Shown here piece after piece: positions 44,587-51,981 of a DNA stretch of 64,000 nt. The DNA lies in NCBI GenBank assembly GCA_029263895.1, contig JARIDO010000029.1, positions 19,749-83,748 of the forward strand. The letters run 5' to 3'. The notes below the pieces were generated by a model. It worked only from the letters and a program-made list of their open reading frames with translations, was not told where the DNA came from and ran no database searches. This DNA comes from Sporosarcina sp. GTDB taxonomy: Bacteria > Bacillota > Bacilli > Bacillales_A > Planococcaceae. The first letter of the stretch is position 1. Each line of letters starts with the position of its first letter. Made by a program: the position numbers and the translations under genes.

Positions 44587-44632
44587 AAAACCCGTTACTA
44601 CCAGATTGACTCTGGTAGTAACGGGTTTTCTG
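44587..44632. terminator. Bidirectional terminator opuD / hom
   Basis: AAAACCCGTTACTACCAGA (44587-44605) pairs fully with TCTGGTAGTAACGGGTTTT (44612-44630), between convergent genes. Confidence 0.93.
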
Positions 44633-45619
44633 TCATTGCCGGACCAAAACTTTAGAAGATTTTCCGATGATGTGTAAAAAGTCGCCAACCATCGCACTGC
44701 CAGTCGGATACATCCCTGCTCCTGGTCCAATAAGCGTTAACAAGCCTAAATGCACCGTATCGATAATTATCGCATTTTCAACGCCATCTACTGCATACAA
44801 TGGATGGTCAGGCCCTATTAAAGTCGGCTTAACTACGCCTTGTATATGGCCTTTCTCATCTTTTATAATTTCTGCGATGTGTCGATAACGTAACTTTGCT
44901 TTTGCAGCAGCATTTACATCATCAGTCATTACATTTGTAATCCCAGCAACCGGCACGTCACTCCAGTTGGGTTGCTCACCAAAAGCGAGAGCACTTAAAA
45001 TCATCAATTTGCGAAATGCATCTCTCCCACTTATATCATCGGTTGGATCAGCTTCAGCATAACCGAGCGTTTGCGCTTCATGAAGGGCTGCCTTAAATGG
45101 AACCCCTTCTTCACGCATCTTGGTCAAAATATAATTAGACGTACCATTTAAAATGCCACGAATGCTTCGTATACTGTCCGTTGGCTGTAAGTTTGTAATT
45201 GTACGAATGATCGGAACACCACCAGCTGTCGTCGCTTCATAGCCCACTTGCACATTGTGAAGTTGGGCCTGTTGAAGCAAGTCTTCTCCATGCTTAGCGA
45301 ACATTTCCTTATTTGCAGTTACCACATGAATGCGCTTGTTAATCGCTTTTGATAAGTAGCTACGTGCAGGTTCTTCACCAACAATCGCCTCAAAAATGAC
45401 ATCAATTTTGGGATCTGACCATATCGCTTCCATCGTGTCGATAAACACAACTCCACGTGTGGCAGGCCTTTTTTTCGTTGGATCTTTCACAAGAATCTTC
45501 ACAACTTCGACCACATAGCCTGTCGCTTCTTCGATCTCGTGTTGACGTTCATTTAAAATTCTATAAACCCCTTGCCCCACTGTACCGAAGCCGAGAATAG
45601 CCACTCTAAGTTTCGACAT
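44633..45619 (-). CDS. hom: Homoserine dehydrogenase without ACT domain
   Basis: A 328-aa enzyme that reduces aspartate semialdehyde to homoserine. Rossmann motif ILGFGTVGQGVYRIL at the N-terminus; HVVTANKEMFAKHG and the catalytic region EATTAGGVPIIRTI...LNGTSNYILTKM...EAQTLGYAEADPTDDISGRDAFRKL. It ends after the catalytic domain, about 100 residues shorter than Bacillus Hom (about 430), which has a C-terminal ACT regulatory domain. GGAGGTG precedes the ATG. It is the second gene of an S-box-controlled operon with metY, so it likely serves methionine synthesis. Confidence 0.93.
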   Translation of the reverse strand: MSKLRVAILGFGTVGQGVYRILNERQHEIEEATGYVVEVVKILVKDPTKKRPATRGVVFIDTMEAIWSDPKIDVIFEAIVGEEPARSYLSKAINKRIHVVTANKEMFAKHGEDLLQQAQLHNVQVGYEATTAGGVPIIRTITNLQPTDSIRSIRGILNGTSNYILTKMREEGVPFKAALHEAQTLGYAEADPTDDISGRDAFRKLMILSALAFGEQPNWSDVPVAGITNVMTDDVNAAAKAKLRYRHIAEIIKDEKGHIQGVVKPTLIGPDHPLYAVDGVENAIIIDTVHLGLLTLIGPGAGMYPTGSAMVGDFLHIIGKSSKVLVRQ

Positions 45620-45649
45620 ACAGTCACCTCCAAACGGTTTTCAAGCTAT

Positions 45650-46939
45650 TCATACTGTAACTGGCACAGCTTTTTCAATCGCCTGTTTTAAATCTGCAAT
45701 TGTATCTTCAACAGCTTCTAGTCCTACCGATAGGCGAATCAATTCTTCTGTCACACCCGCCTGTTTCAATTCTTCCACTGATAACTGTTGGTGCGTCGTA
45801 GATGCTGGGTGAATAATAAGAGACTTCGCATCACCAACATTCGCAACATGAGACCATATCTCAACATTATCAATTACTTTACGCCCAGCGTCCCTTCCAC
45901 CTTTAATACCAAAAACGATGATTGAGCCGAATCCATTTTTCAAATATTTTCGTGCAAGATCATGAGAGGGATGATTGACATTCCCTGTGTAGGTCACCCA
46001 CTCTACAGCTGGATGCTTCTCAAGAAAATCAGCTACTTCAACTGCATTTTCATTATGCTTTGTGATTCGCAAATGGAGGGTTTCTAAACCTTGTAAAAAG
46101 TTAAATGCACTATCTGGATCTAAGCAAGGGCCAAAATCACGCAGTAACTGTACACGCAGTTTCGTTGCGAACGCCGCTCCTGCTGCATCCACTCCATAGC
46201 GTAAGCCGTGGTATGTCGTATCTGGTTCAGTAAATCCAGGAAACTTGCCTCGCGTCCAATCAAATTTACCTGCATCGACTGCAACCCCTCCAATTGTAGT
46301 GCCATGACCGCCAATCCACTTCGTCGCCGAATGTATGACGACATCTGCTCCGAATTTGATAGGGTTTGACCCATATGGAGAAGCAAATGTATTATCAATG
46401 AGCAATGGAATCTCATTGTCATGTGCAACATTGGCAACAGCTTCAATGTCGAGTACGTGTAGACTTGGGTTACCAATTGTTTCTGCAAAGATTGCTTTTG
46501 TTTTATCATTAATTGCTGCACGGAAATTTTCTGGGTCAGTGGAATCGACAAATTTTACAGTTATGCCATAGCGTGGTAGTGATACTGCGAATAGATTATA
46601 CGTACCGCCATACAAATTACTGGCCGCTACGATTTCATCACCCGCTCCAGCAATATTTAAAATTGAAAATGCAATTGCAGCCATGCCTGACGAAAGTGCA
46701 ACAGCAGCCGTTCCACCTTCAAGCAACGCAATGCGTTCCTCAAATACTGAAACAGTCGGATTGGTAATGCGCGTATAAATATTTCCTACTTCTTGTAAAG
46801 CAAATAAATTTTGTGCATGTTCTGTATCACGGAATACGAAGGAAGTAGTACGATGGATAGGCACAGCGCGAGAGCCTGTCGTTGGATCTGGTTGTTGACC
46901 TCCGTGTAAAAGTATTGTTTCTGGTTGAAGATTTGTCAT
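45650..46939 (-). CDS. metY: O-acetylhomoserine sulfhydrylase (aminocarboxypropyltransferase)
   Basis: A 429-aa PLP enzyme of the Cys/Met-metabolism family, which makes homocysteine from O-acetylhomoserine and sulfide. The PLP lysine is in VVIHSATKWIGGHGTTIGG (about residue 209), with YTRITNPTVSVFEERIALLEGG near the N-terminus and VGDAKSLIIHPASTTHQQ at the back. The length (about 430) and the HGTTIGG loop favour MetY over cystathionine gamma-synthase (about 380). Start: ATG at 46939 with GGAGG 8 nt upstream. It is preceded by a SAM-I riboswitch and followed by hom after 30 bp. Confidence 0.93.
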   Translation of the reverse strand: MTNLQPETILLHGGQQPDPTTGSRAVPIHRTTSFVFRDTEHAQNLFALQEVGNIYTRITNPTVSVFEERIALLEGGTAAVALSSGMAAIAFSILNIAGAGDEIVAASNLYGGTYNLFAVSLPRYGITVKFVDSTDPENFRAAINDKTKAIFAETIGNPSLHVLDIEAVANVAHDNEIPLLIDNTFASPYGSNPIKFGADVVIHSATKWIGGHGTTIGGVAVDAGKFDWTRGKFPGFTEPDTTYHGLRYGVDAAGAAFATKLRVQLLRDFGPCLDPDSAFNFLQGLETLHLRITKHNENAVEVADFLEKHPAVEWVTYTGNVNHPSHDLARKYLKNGFGSIIVFGIKGGRDAGRKVIDNVEIWSHVANVGDAKSLIIHPASTTHQQLSVEELKQAGVTEELIRLSVGLEAVEDTIADLKQAIEKAVPVTV

Positions 46940-47004
46940 TGTCATTACCTCCAGTAGTTTTTTTTAGATGGATGTACAGTTGCGGAGGCGATGGGGTTAA
47001 AGGA

Positions 47005-47172
47005 ATAAAAAATAACCACCTTCGCTTAAGAAGAGGGTTATGCTTTCGCTTATTCCTCCCCTTATCTTTCAGACCGTTTGCACGAATCTGTAGGAAGTAG
47101 CACCTTTACAAGTAAGTTACTTGTTGGTTGCTGGGCATCGCAGGGCCTAGTCCCTCCGCCGCTCTAGATAAG
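47005..47172 (-). promoter_or_regulatory. SAM-I riboswitch (S-box) with terminator, upstream of metY-hom
   Basis: On the minus strand the leader begins CTTATCTAGAGCGGCGGAGG with GATGCCCAGCAACC, GGTGCTACTTCC and a closing CTGAAAGATAAG: the conserved S-box core, aptamer 47061-47172, P1 CTTATC/GATAAG. The expression platform is a terminator (AATAACCACCTTC, 47011-47023, with GAAGAGGGTTAT; T-run 47005-47010). High SAM should end transcription before metY. Confidence 0.95.
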
Positions 47173-47208
47173 AGTATATGAATGATTCAATTTTCCATCT
47201 TGTGAAAT

Positions 47209-47238
47209 AGTATAGGATAATAGAGAAGAGAAAGTCAA
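47209..47238 (-). promoter_or_regulatory. Promoter of the metY-hom operon
   Basis: On the minus strand TTGACT (47238-47233), 18-bp spacer, TATACT (47214-47209), about 37 bp before the riboswitch core. Confidence 0.7.
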
Positions 47239-47317
47239 GAGATTATTTAAAATAATCTGTAAATTATTTTTGTGTTAATTTATATAGTGATTGTAGAAAC
47301 ATATCGGGGGAATAAAA

Positions 47318-47947
47318 ATGCTCACATGGATTGTACGTATAATCATTTTCGGATACGCCATTGGATGCCTACACGGTTCCACAATCGTGCAGAAAATAGC
47401 CGGCGTGAATTTAAAACAGACGGGATCAAAAAATGCAGGTGCTTCAAATGCGACAGTTGTACTCGGAAAGAAATTTGGCGCACTCGTCGCGTTCATTGAT
47501 ATCGCTAAAGGAGCCTTCTCCGTCATCGTTATTCGGCTATTAAGCCATCAACTAAATCTATCTGAAGATCAAGCTCTTTCACTTTTATTCTTAGTAAGTG
47601 TTGCGACAATTATTGGTCATAATTATCCTTTCTATATGGGGTTCAATGGTGGAAAAGGGACTGCTACGCTAATTGGTGCTTTATTTGCGATTGATTGGCG
47701 ATTCGGCTTAATAGGATTTGGGTTGTTTGTAATTGCTGCACTTGCGACGGACTATATTGTGTTCGGTGTCTTCATGTTGTACATTACGTTTCTAGCACTC
47801 GCCATTTGGTATGGTAGTTGGCTAGCCATTGCAATTGCTATTGCACTTTTCTTAGTTGGTATCGTCAAACATCTCGAAAATTTTAGTAAGATTAAAGAAG
47901 GTAGCGAAACAAAAATTTCAGCTGTATTTGGTAAAAAAGTTAAGTGA
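47318..47947 (+). CDS. plsY: Glycerol-3-phosphate acyltransferase PlsY family
   Basis: A 209-aa membrane enzyme that moves acyl groups from acyl-phosphate to glycerol-3-phosphate at the start of phospholipid synthesis. The three PlsY motifs can be placed: GSKNAGASNATVVLGKK (motif 1, normally GSGNxGATN), IGHNYPFYMGFNGGKGTAT (motif 2) and VKHLENFSKIKEGSE (motif 3, normally HRxNIxRLxxGxE). Motifs 1 and 3 deviate, so this may be a second, specialised paralogue. GGGGG precedes the ATG. Confidence 0.8.
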   Translation: MLTWIVRIIIFGYAIGCLHGSTIVQKIAGVNLKQTGSKNAGASNATVVLGKKFGALVAFIDIAKGAFSVIVIRLLSHQLNLSEDQALSLLFLVSVATIIGHNYPFYMGFNGGKGTATLIGALFAIDWRFGLIGFGLFVIAALATDYIVFGVFMLYITFLALAIWYGSWLAIAIAIALFLVGIVKHLENFSKIKEGSETKISAVFGKKVK

Positions 47948-48308
47948 CGAGAGCGGAAACATTTTTAGATGAACTAGCATTAATTTCATACAAGAGTAAC
48001 CAACCTTTGCATCTAAAATAGTTGATTTCCATTCCAGATGGCACGCTAAACCACAAGGATACGGCTTTCTTCCACTCCAATCAACGCAAGTACTACAACA
48101 CATTGAGGTGAGCTGGATAATCAATTCTATAATCCTTCTTCATTTAAGTTATATTAAGTAGTTTTTAAATTAATTAAGTTGTGTGATTAATTAGATGTTG
48201 TTGTATGATTGGTGAGAATAGCTAGATAAATGAGAACTGCAATTGATGATCTGATAATAGCTGATTCGTCTAATAACACATTTTTTCATTATAAAGGGAT
48301 GTGATTTA
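47948..48308. other. Gene-free stretch with a repeat remnant
   Basis: No gene is seen. A minus-strand 68-codon frame (47918-48124) exists only because it runs through the repeat remnant at 48021-48085. The right half (48120-48300) is very AT-rich and should hold the promoter of the acetyltransferase gene. Confidence 0.6.
48021..48085. repeat. Remnant of a dispersed Bacillales repeat
   Basis: The ends are inverted: GTTGATTTCCATTCCA (48021) and TTCCACTCCAATCAAC (48070-48085). The inner text (minus strand: TCCTTGTGG, TAGCG) resembles the common intergenic element that starts GTTGATTGGAGTGGAAGG and ends TGGAACGGAAATCAAC, here shortened. The link to that element is from memory, not a search. Confidence 0.5.
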
Positions 48309-48818
48309 ATGAGTATCGAAAAAAACATTATAAAGCCAATAAAAATTAGAGATTTAAAAATAGATGACTATGAAACTGTTTTAAAATGGAGTAAAGACGA
48401 CGTTTTTTGTTCAGCTAATGGATGGCCTAGAAATAGAACTGAAGAAGAATTATATAAATGGTGGATACATTGTACAAATAATGAGGATCATAATTTTGTT
48501 CGAAAAGGAATTTTAGTAGGGAGAAAACTAGTAGGTTATGTAGACTTAGCTTTCATTAAAGATTGTAGGGCTGAATTAGGAATTGCTATTGGCGAAAGTA
48601 ACTTATGGGGAAAGGGAATTGGAACTAGTGCTATTCAGTGCATGATGAAATATGCTTCCGAGAAATTAGGGATTTTTATTTTTGATGCTGAAATACACGA
48701 AGGTAATGTCCGCTCAAGAAAGTTATTTGAAAGTATCGGATTCAAAGAGATAAGTAGAATTGGTACTGAAGAATACTTAGGAATCGAGGACCAATTAATA
48801 CAATATACATTTCAGTAA
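48309..48818 (+). CDS. GNAT-family N-acetyltransferase
   Basis: A 169-aa acetyltransferase of the RimJ/RimL-like branch: PIKIRDLKIDDYETVLKW at the start, acetyl-CoA loop GIAIGESNLWGKGIGTSAIQ (about residues 96-115; R/Q-x-x-G-x-G/A as NLWGKGIG) and EIHEGNVRSRKLFESIGF. The acceptor is unknown. The gene is visibly richer in A and T codons than its neighbours plsY and pepT, and so is the next gene, so the pair may be acquired. A weak AAAGGGATGTG lies upstream of the ATG. Confidence 0.85.
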   Translation: MSIEKNIIKPIKIRDLKIDDYETVLKWSKDDVFCSANGWPRNRTEEELYKWWIHCTNNEDHNFVRKGILVGRKLVGYVDLAFIKDCRAELGIAIGESNLWGKGIGTSAIQCMMKYASEKLGIFIFDAEIHEGNVRSRKLFESIGFKEISRIGTEEYLGIEDQLIQYTFQ

Positions 48819-48879
48819 AGGGTCCTTATTTGATTGGAGACAATATGAAATTGATATAAAAATGAATAGGGGGTACCTA

Positions 48880-49236
48880 ATGGAAATTTACAAATTTAGA
48901 AAAGATGTAGGGCATAACATCACAAATTATAATTCCAATTTTATTATGTCCCATATTACCCAAACTCAGAATCCAGCTCATATCGCATGTATGTACCTTG
49001 AAATGGGCGGAATAATCGGCTATCACCAAGCAGTTGTATCTCAACTTTTATTAATTGTAAGTGGTGAAGGCTTTGTTCGCGGTGAAGGAAATGAATTAGT
49101 GAAAGTTCATAGTGGAGAAGCAGTACTTTGGAAAAAAGATGAATGGCACGAAACCAAAACACATAAAGGCTTAACAGCAATCGTAATAGAAAGTGAAGAG
49201 TTAGACACGTCTTCACTAATCGCTGTTAGCAAGTGA
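48880..49236 (+). CDS. Small cupin-fold protein
   Basis: A 118-aa single-domain cupin: HIACMYLEMGGIIGYHQAVVSQLLLIVSGEGFVRGEGNELVKVHSGEAVLWKKDEWHETKTHKG, with motif-1-like GYHQAVVSQ...G and motif-2-like AVLWKKDEWHE. The metal-binding His set is incomplete (H in GYHQ and H in EWHE). Role unknown; possibly sugar or small-ligand binding. Start at 48880 with AGGGGG 6 nt upstream, not the ATG at 48862. AT-rich like the GNAT gene before it. Confidence 0.75.
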   Translation: MEIYKFRKDVGHNITNYNSNFIMSHITQTQNPAHIACMYLEMGGIIGYHQAVVSQLLLIVSGEGFVRGEGNELVKVHSGEAVLWKKDEWHETKTHKGLTAIVIESEELDTSSLIAVSK

Positions 49237-49619
49237 GAGATATTCGAAAATAGTTAGCAATTGATATCGTCTGTTTGACCGATTAGAACTGTATTAAAAG
49301 ATACAATTGCTGATCAATACTTTAATATTTTAGAAGATATGCCCAGTTTTTGCAGAGTAAAAGGTGAATTTTAAGTGATGTTAAGATCAAATGAATTTGC
49401 CGACTTCATACTTCATGAAATTAAAGATAGCTATGATGTCTACTTGATTGATTACGTTCCTTCATTAATTTAAAGAAACAAAAGAAAGACACTGAAGAGG
49501 AATTACTTTGTTCTTTCACTCAAAAAAGGTCCTCGAAAAGTTAGATTGTAACTTTCCAAGGACCTTTTGTTAAAAACACTTCAACTTATTACCCGTGTGG
49601 GTATATTAAACAATAAAAA
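49237..49619 (+). other. Stretch with possible gene remnants and a terminator
   Basis: No intact gene. Two short plus-strand frames look protein-like: 49288-49374 (TVLKDTIADQYFNILEDMPS, then FCRVKGEF and stop, no start) and 49378-49473 (31 codons, MLRSNEFADFILHEIKDSYD and following, with AAAGGTG about 10 nt upstream). They may be pieces of a decayed gene; the family is not recognised. Confidence 0.4.
49524..49568. terminator. Terminator after the rhodanese gene, two-way
   Basis: AAAAGGTCCTCGAAAAGTTA (49524-49543) pairs with TAACTTTCCAAGGACCTTTT (49549-49568) with one small mismatch. Confidence 0.85.
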
Positions 49620-49916
49620 TTATTCTACTGGACCGTCCCAAGACATCATACCGCCAGACATATTGACAACATTATAGCCATTACTCTCTAATAATTGCGT
49701 CGCACGACCACTTCTGCCACCTGATAAGCAAACCATTGTATACGCTTTAGATTTGTCTAATTCGTGCATTCTGAATTCTAGTAAACCTAAAGGGATATTA
49801 ATAGCTCCAGGGATCTTGCCTTCTGCAACTTCGTCCACTTCTCGAACGTCAATTATTGATATTTCTTTATTACTTTTCAACATTTCTTCAACTTCCATTG
49901 GTGTTACTTGATTCAT
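49620..49916 (-). CDS. Single-domain rhodanese (sulfurtransferase)
   Basis: A 98-aa cytoplasmic rhodanese: IIDVREVDEVAEGKIPGAINIPLG and the active-site loop C63-L-S-G-G-R-S-G, the six-residue loop that holds a persulfide on Cys63. It moves sulfane sulfur, probably between persulfide carriers. It follows the CstR gene by 48 bp in one operon, the layout of CstR-controlled sulfur-detoxification genes in staphylococci. TTCTCTCC on the plus strand gives a GGAGAG ribosome site. Confidence 0.9.
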   Translation of the reverse strand: MNQVTPMEVEEMLKSNKEISIIDVREVDEVAEGKIPGAINIPLGLLEFRMHELDKSKAYTMVCLSGGRSGRATQLLESNGYNVVNMSGGMMSWDGPVE

Positions 49917-49964
49917 TTTATTCTCTCCTCCGTAATATAGTAATTATTGTGAAGCAAAGAGTCA

Positions 49965-50228
49965 TTAACGACTCTTTACTAATAACTCTACAGCTTCTTT
50001 TACGATTTCTTCTTGTGTACGATTTGCATCTTCTTCAGGGTACTGAATGCATTCGATTAGATTGGAGCTAACAATTACTCCAATCGTACGATCAATTGCA
50101 GTTCTAGTTGCAGACAATTGTGTGATGACATCTTTACATTCTTTGTCTTCTTCCATCATGCGTAGAATGCCTTTAATTTGCCCTTCAATGCGCTTAAGTC
50201 TATTCTTGACTTTGTCATCATAGTTCAT
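49965..50228 (-). CDS. cstR: CsoR-family repressor of the CstR (sulfane-sulfur) type
   Basis: An 87-aa all-helical protein of the CsoR/RcnR (DUF156) family. It has C31 (DKECKDVITQLSA) and C60 (SSNLIEC), while the third copper ligand of true CsoR, a His four residues before the second Cys, is replaced by N56. C31/N56/C60 is the signature of CstR, which forms di- or trisulfide bridges with reactive sulfur and leaves DNA. It heads an operon with rhodanese and has a CstR-type palindrome in its own promoter. GGAGTGATTCCCC lies before the ATG. Confidence 0.9.
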   Translation of the reverse strand: MNYDDKVKNRLKRIEGQIKGILRMMEEDKECKDVITQLSATRTAIDRTIGVIVSSNLIECIQYPEEDANRTQEEIVKEAVELLVKSR

Positions 50229-50259
50229 GGGGAATCACTCCTCTTATGTTCTACCGCTT

Positions 50260-50288
50260 ACTTTATACCCCCTGAGGTATAAAGTCAA
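50260..50288 (-). promoter_or_regulatory. CstR operator in its own promoter
   Basis: ACTTTATACC (50260-50269), six bases, GGTATAAAGT (50276-50285): perfect 10-bp arms. On the minus strand TTGACT (50288-50283) and TATAAA (50267-50262), 15 bp apart, flank it, so repressor would cover the promoter. Confidence 0.8.
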
Positions 50289-50469
50289 TTCAAAAGTACT
50301 CTTGCATATTTACAAAAAACAAGCCATTACTGCAAATCTCGTCAAATTATGGTATACTATTTGAAGACAACTTATTGATGCATCTTTTAGGACTAGTTGT
50401 TTCCGTATTCTATTATACCTTCTATTCTAGTTGGTTATCGATACGAGAACGCACATAGGGGGAATTCGT

Positions 50470-50691
50470 ATGGCTTTTCCGCGCCGAGATAAAGACGTGT
50501 CGCCTTTTGTTGCAGCACGATATATTGATGAACAAATTTCATTTGTCCGCAATGATCATGAAGTAAGTGGTACGATTTTCAAAATACTAGAGAACTCTGT
50601 TATTGTTGAGATTTCTACTAAGGATGCTGAGCTTATTGGAGCTGCATCTAATCTTACTGTTGTTGCACATAAAAACTATTCTGTCGTTTAA
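50470..50691 (+). CDS. DUF2187 protein (YkvS-like), 73 aa
   Basis: A 73-aa protein with an SH3-like/KOW-like beta fold expected for DUF2187: ISFVRNDHEVSGTIFKILENSVIVEIS and LTVVAHKNYSVV. The family is common in Bacillales and its role is unknown. Start at 50470 with AGGGGGAATTCGT before it; an in-frame ATG at 50431 has no ribosome site. Followed by a perfect terminator. Confidence 0.85.
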   Translation: MAFPRRDKDVSPFVAARYIDEQISFVRNDHEVSGTIFKILENSVIVEISTKDAELIGAASNLTVVAHKNYSVV

Positions 50692-50702
50692 TACTTTCCA
50701 TT

Positions 50703-50744
50703 ACACCTTCAAAACCAAGTGCTTGGTTTTGAAGGTGTTTTTTT
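50703..50744 (+). terminator. Terminator after ykvS-like gene
   Basis: ACACCTTCAAAACCAAG (50703-50719) pairs fully with CTTGGTTTTGAAGGTGT (50722-50738), then TTTTTTT. Confidence 0.93.
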
Positions 50745-50807
50745 GTTTCAATACTGTTTTACAAGAAGTGTTTTGAAATATATGAAGCATATAAGGGGGA
50801 ATACTTT

Positions 50808-51203
50808 ATGAGCAAGGGATTACTACATCATATTGAACTTTATGTATCCGATCTAAAAAGGACAAGTGAGTTTTGGGGGTGGTTGCTTCATGAACTTGGT
50901 TATCATGTTTTTCAAAAATGGGATGGTGGACAAAGTTTTAAATTAGGAGATACCTATATCGTCTTTGTACAAACTAAGGATAGTTTCTTGGACGTTCCTT
51001 ACCATAGGTGCCGAGTCGGACTTAATCATTTAGCGTTTCATGCTAATTCTCGACAACACGTTGATGAATTAACAAGAAGAGTAAAGGATAAAGGACTAAC
51101 GATTCTCTATGAGGATAAGCATCCGTTCGCCGGGGGTGAAAGTCATTATGCAGTTTATTTTGAGGACCCAGACAGAATAAAAATAGAAATTGTTGCACCC
51201 TGA
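50808..51203 (+). CDS. VOC-family (glyoxalase/bleomycin resistance fold) protein
   Basis: A 131-aa vicinal-oxygen-chelate protein: LLHHIELYVSDLKRTSEFWGWLLHELGYHV, then VGLNHLAFHANSRQHVDELTRRV and FEDPDRIKIEIVAP. Likely metal ligands are H8 (LLHHIEL), H in LNHLAFH and E in IKIEIV. Substrate unknown; such proteins include lyases, isomerases and resistance proteins. GGGGG lies before the ATG. Confidence 0.88.
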   Translation: MSKGLLHHIELYVSDLKRTSEFWGWLLHELGYHVFQKWDGGQSFKLGDTYIVFVQTKDSFLDVPYHRCRVGLNHLAFHANSRQHVDELTRRVKDKGLTILYEDKHPFAGGESHYAVYFEDPDRIKIEIVAP

Positions 51204-51282
51204 ATGAGCAACCTAAATCACTCAAAAAGAAGGGGATTCCATCCTTTTCTCGAATTGAAGGATAGAGAAAGGGGTTAATTGT

Positions 51283-51945
51283 ATGACTAGAAAATTGTTG
51301 TTTACCGTAAGTATCATAATGGGCATTATTTATATTTTTTTCATTCCGTCTGAACCTGTTAGTTTCAAAATCATGATGAAATTGATACCGATGGCTTTAA
51401 TTATTTTATTCGCCTTATCGACGAGGCCCCTTGCTTCACCTACATATAAAAAGATTATTATTATCGGATTAACGGTATGCATGATTGCAGATGGAGTTAT
51501 TTATTGGTTTTTAGCTGGTTTAGGTACTTTTTTTGTTGGTCATATTTTATATATTTACGCATTCAAACACGTTGCTCGTAAGTCGGTTCCTGTGTTTATT
51601 GCAATTCCACTTCTACTGTACGGAATTGCAATGGTAATTTGGATTGCTGCTCCGCAACTTATGAAAGGTGATTTCATTCTTGGCATCGCAATCATTGCTT
51701 ACATCGCAATTATTTTAGCGATGGGGTGGATGGCGATTCGCTCTCGATTAGTACTCGCTATCGTCGGTGCGTTGTTGTTTATGTTTTCGGATTCAGTTCT
51801 CGCAATTGATCGTTTCGTTACTGCCATCCCTTATAGAGATGCGTTTGTCATGGTTACTTACTATGCAGCTCAATTGTTCATTGCAGCGAGTATTGGTAGC
51901 CGAGTCGTCAAGTATTCCGTAACCCGGAGTAATCTGATAAGATGA
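51283..51945 (+). CDS. YhhN/TMEM86-family membrane protein (lysoplasmalogenase-like)
   Basis: A 220-aa protein with about eight helices. The YhhN family signatures are KLIPMALIILFALSTRP near the N-terminus, CMIADGVIYW and FFVGHILYIYAF in the middle, GALLFMFSDSVLAIDRF and VMVTYYAAQLFIAAS at the end. Members cleave lysoplasmalogens in animals; in bacteria the substrate is unclear. AAAGGGG precedes the ATG. pepT follows after 36 bp. Confidence 0.88.
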   Translation: MTRKLLFTVSIIMGIIYIFFIPSEPVSFKIMMKLIPMALIILFALSTRPLASPTYKKIIIIGLTVCMIADGVIYWFLAGLGTFFVGHILYIYAFKHVARKSVPVFIAIPLLLYGIAMVIWIAAPQLMKGDFILGIAIIAYIAIILAMGWMAIRSRLVLAIVGALLFMFSDSVLAIDRFVTAIPYRDAFVMVTYYAAQLFIAASIGSRVVKYSVTRSNLIR

Positions 51946-51981
51946 ACGTATTATTAATTTAAACTAGGGGGACTATTCACA

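Noticed and set aside
46120..46551. 143-codon minus-strand frame inside metY
   Set aside because: Out-of-frame reading of metY; low-complexity L/Q/R-rich product, no ribosome site.
47918..48124. 68-codon minus-strand frame
   Set aside because: Exists because it reads through a repeat remnant and the plsY end; no ribosome site.
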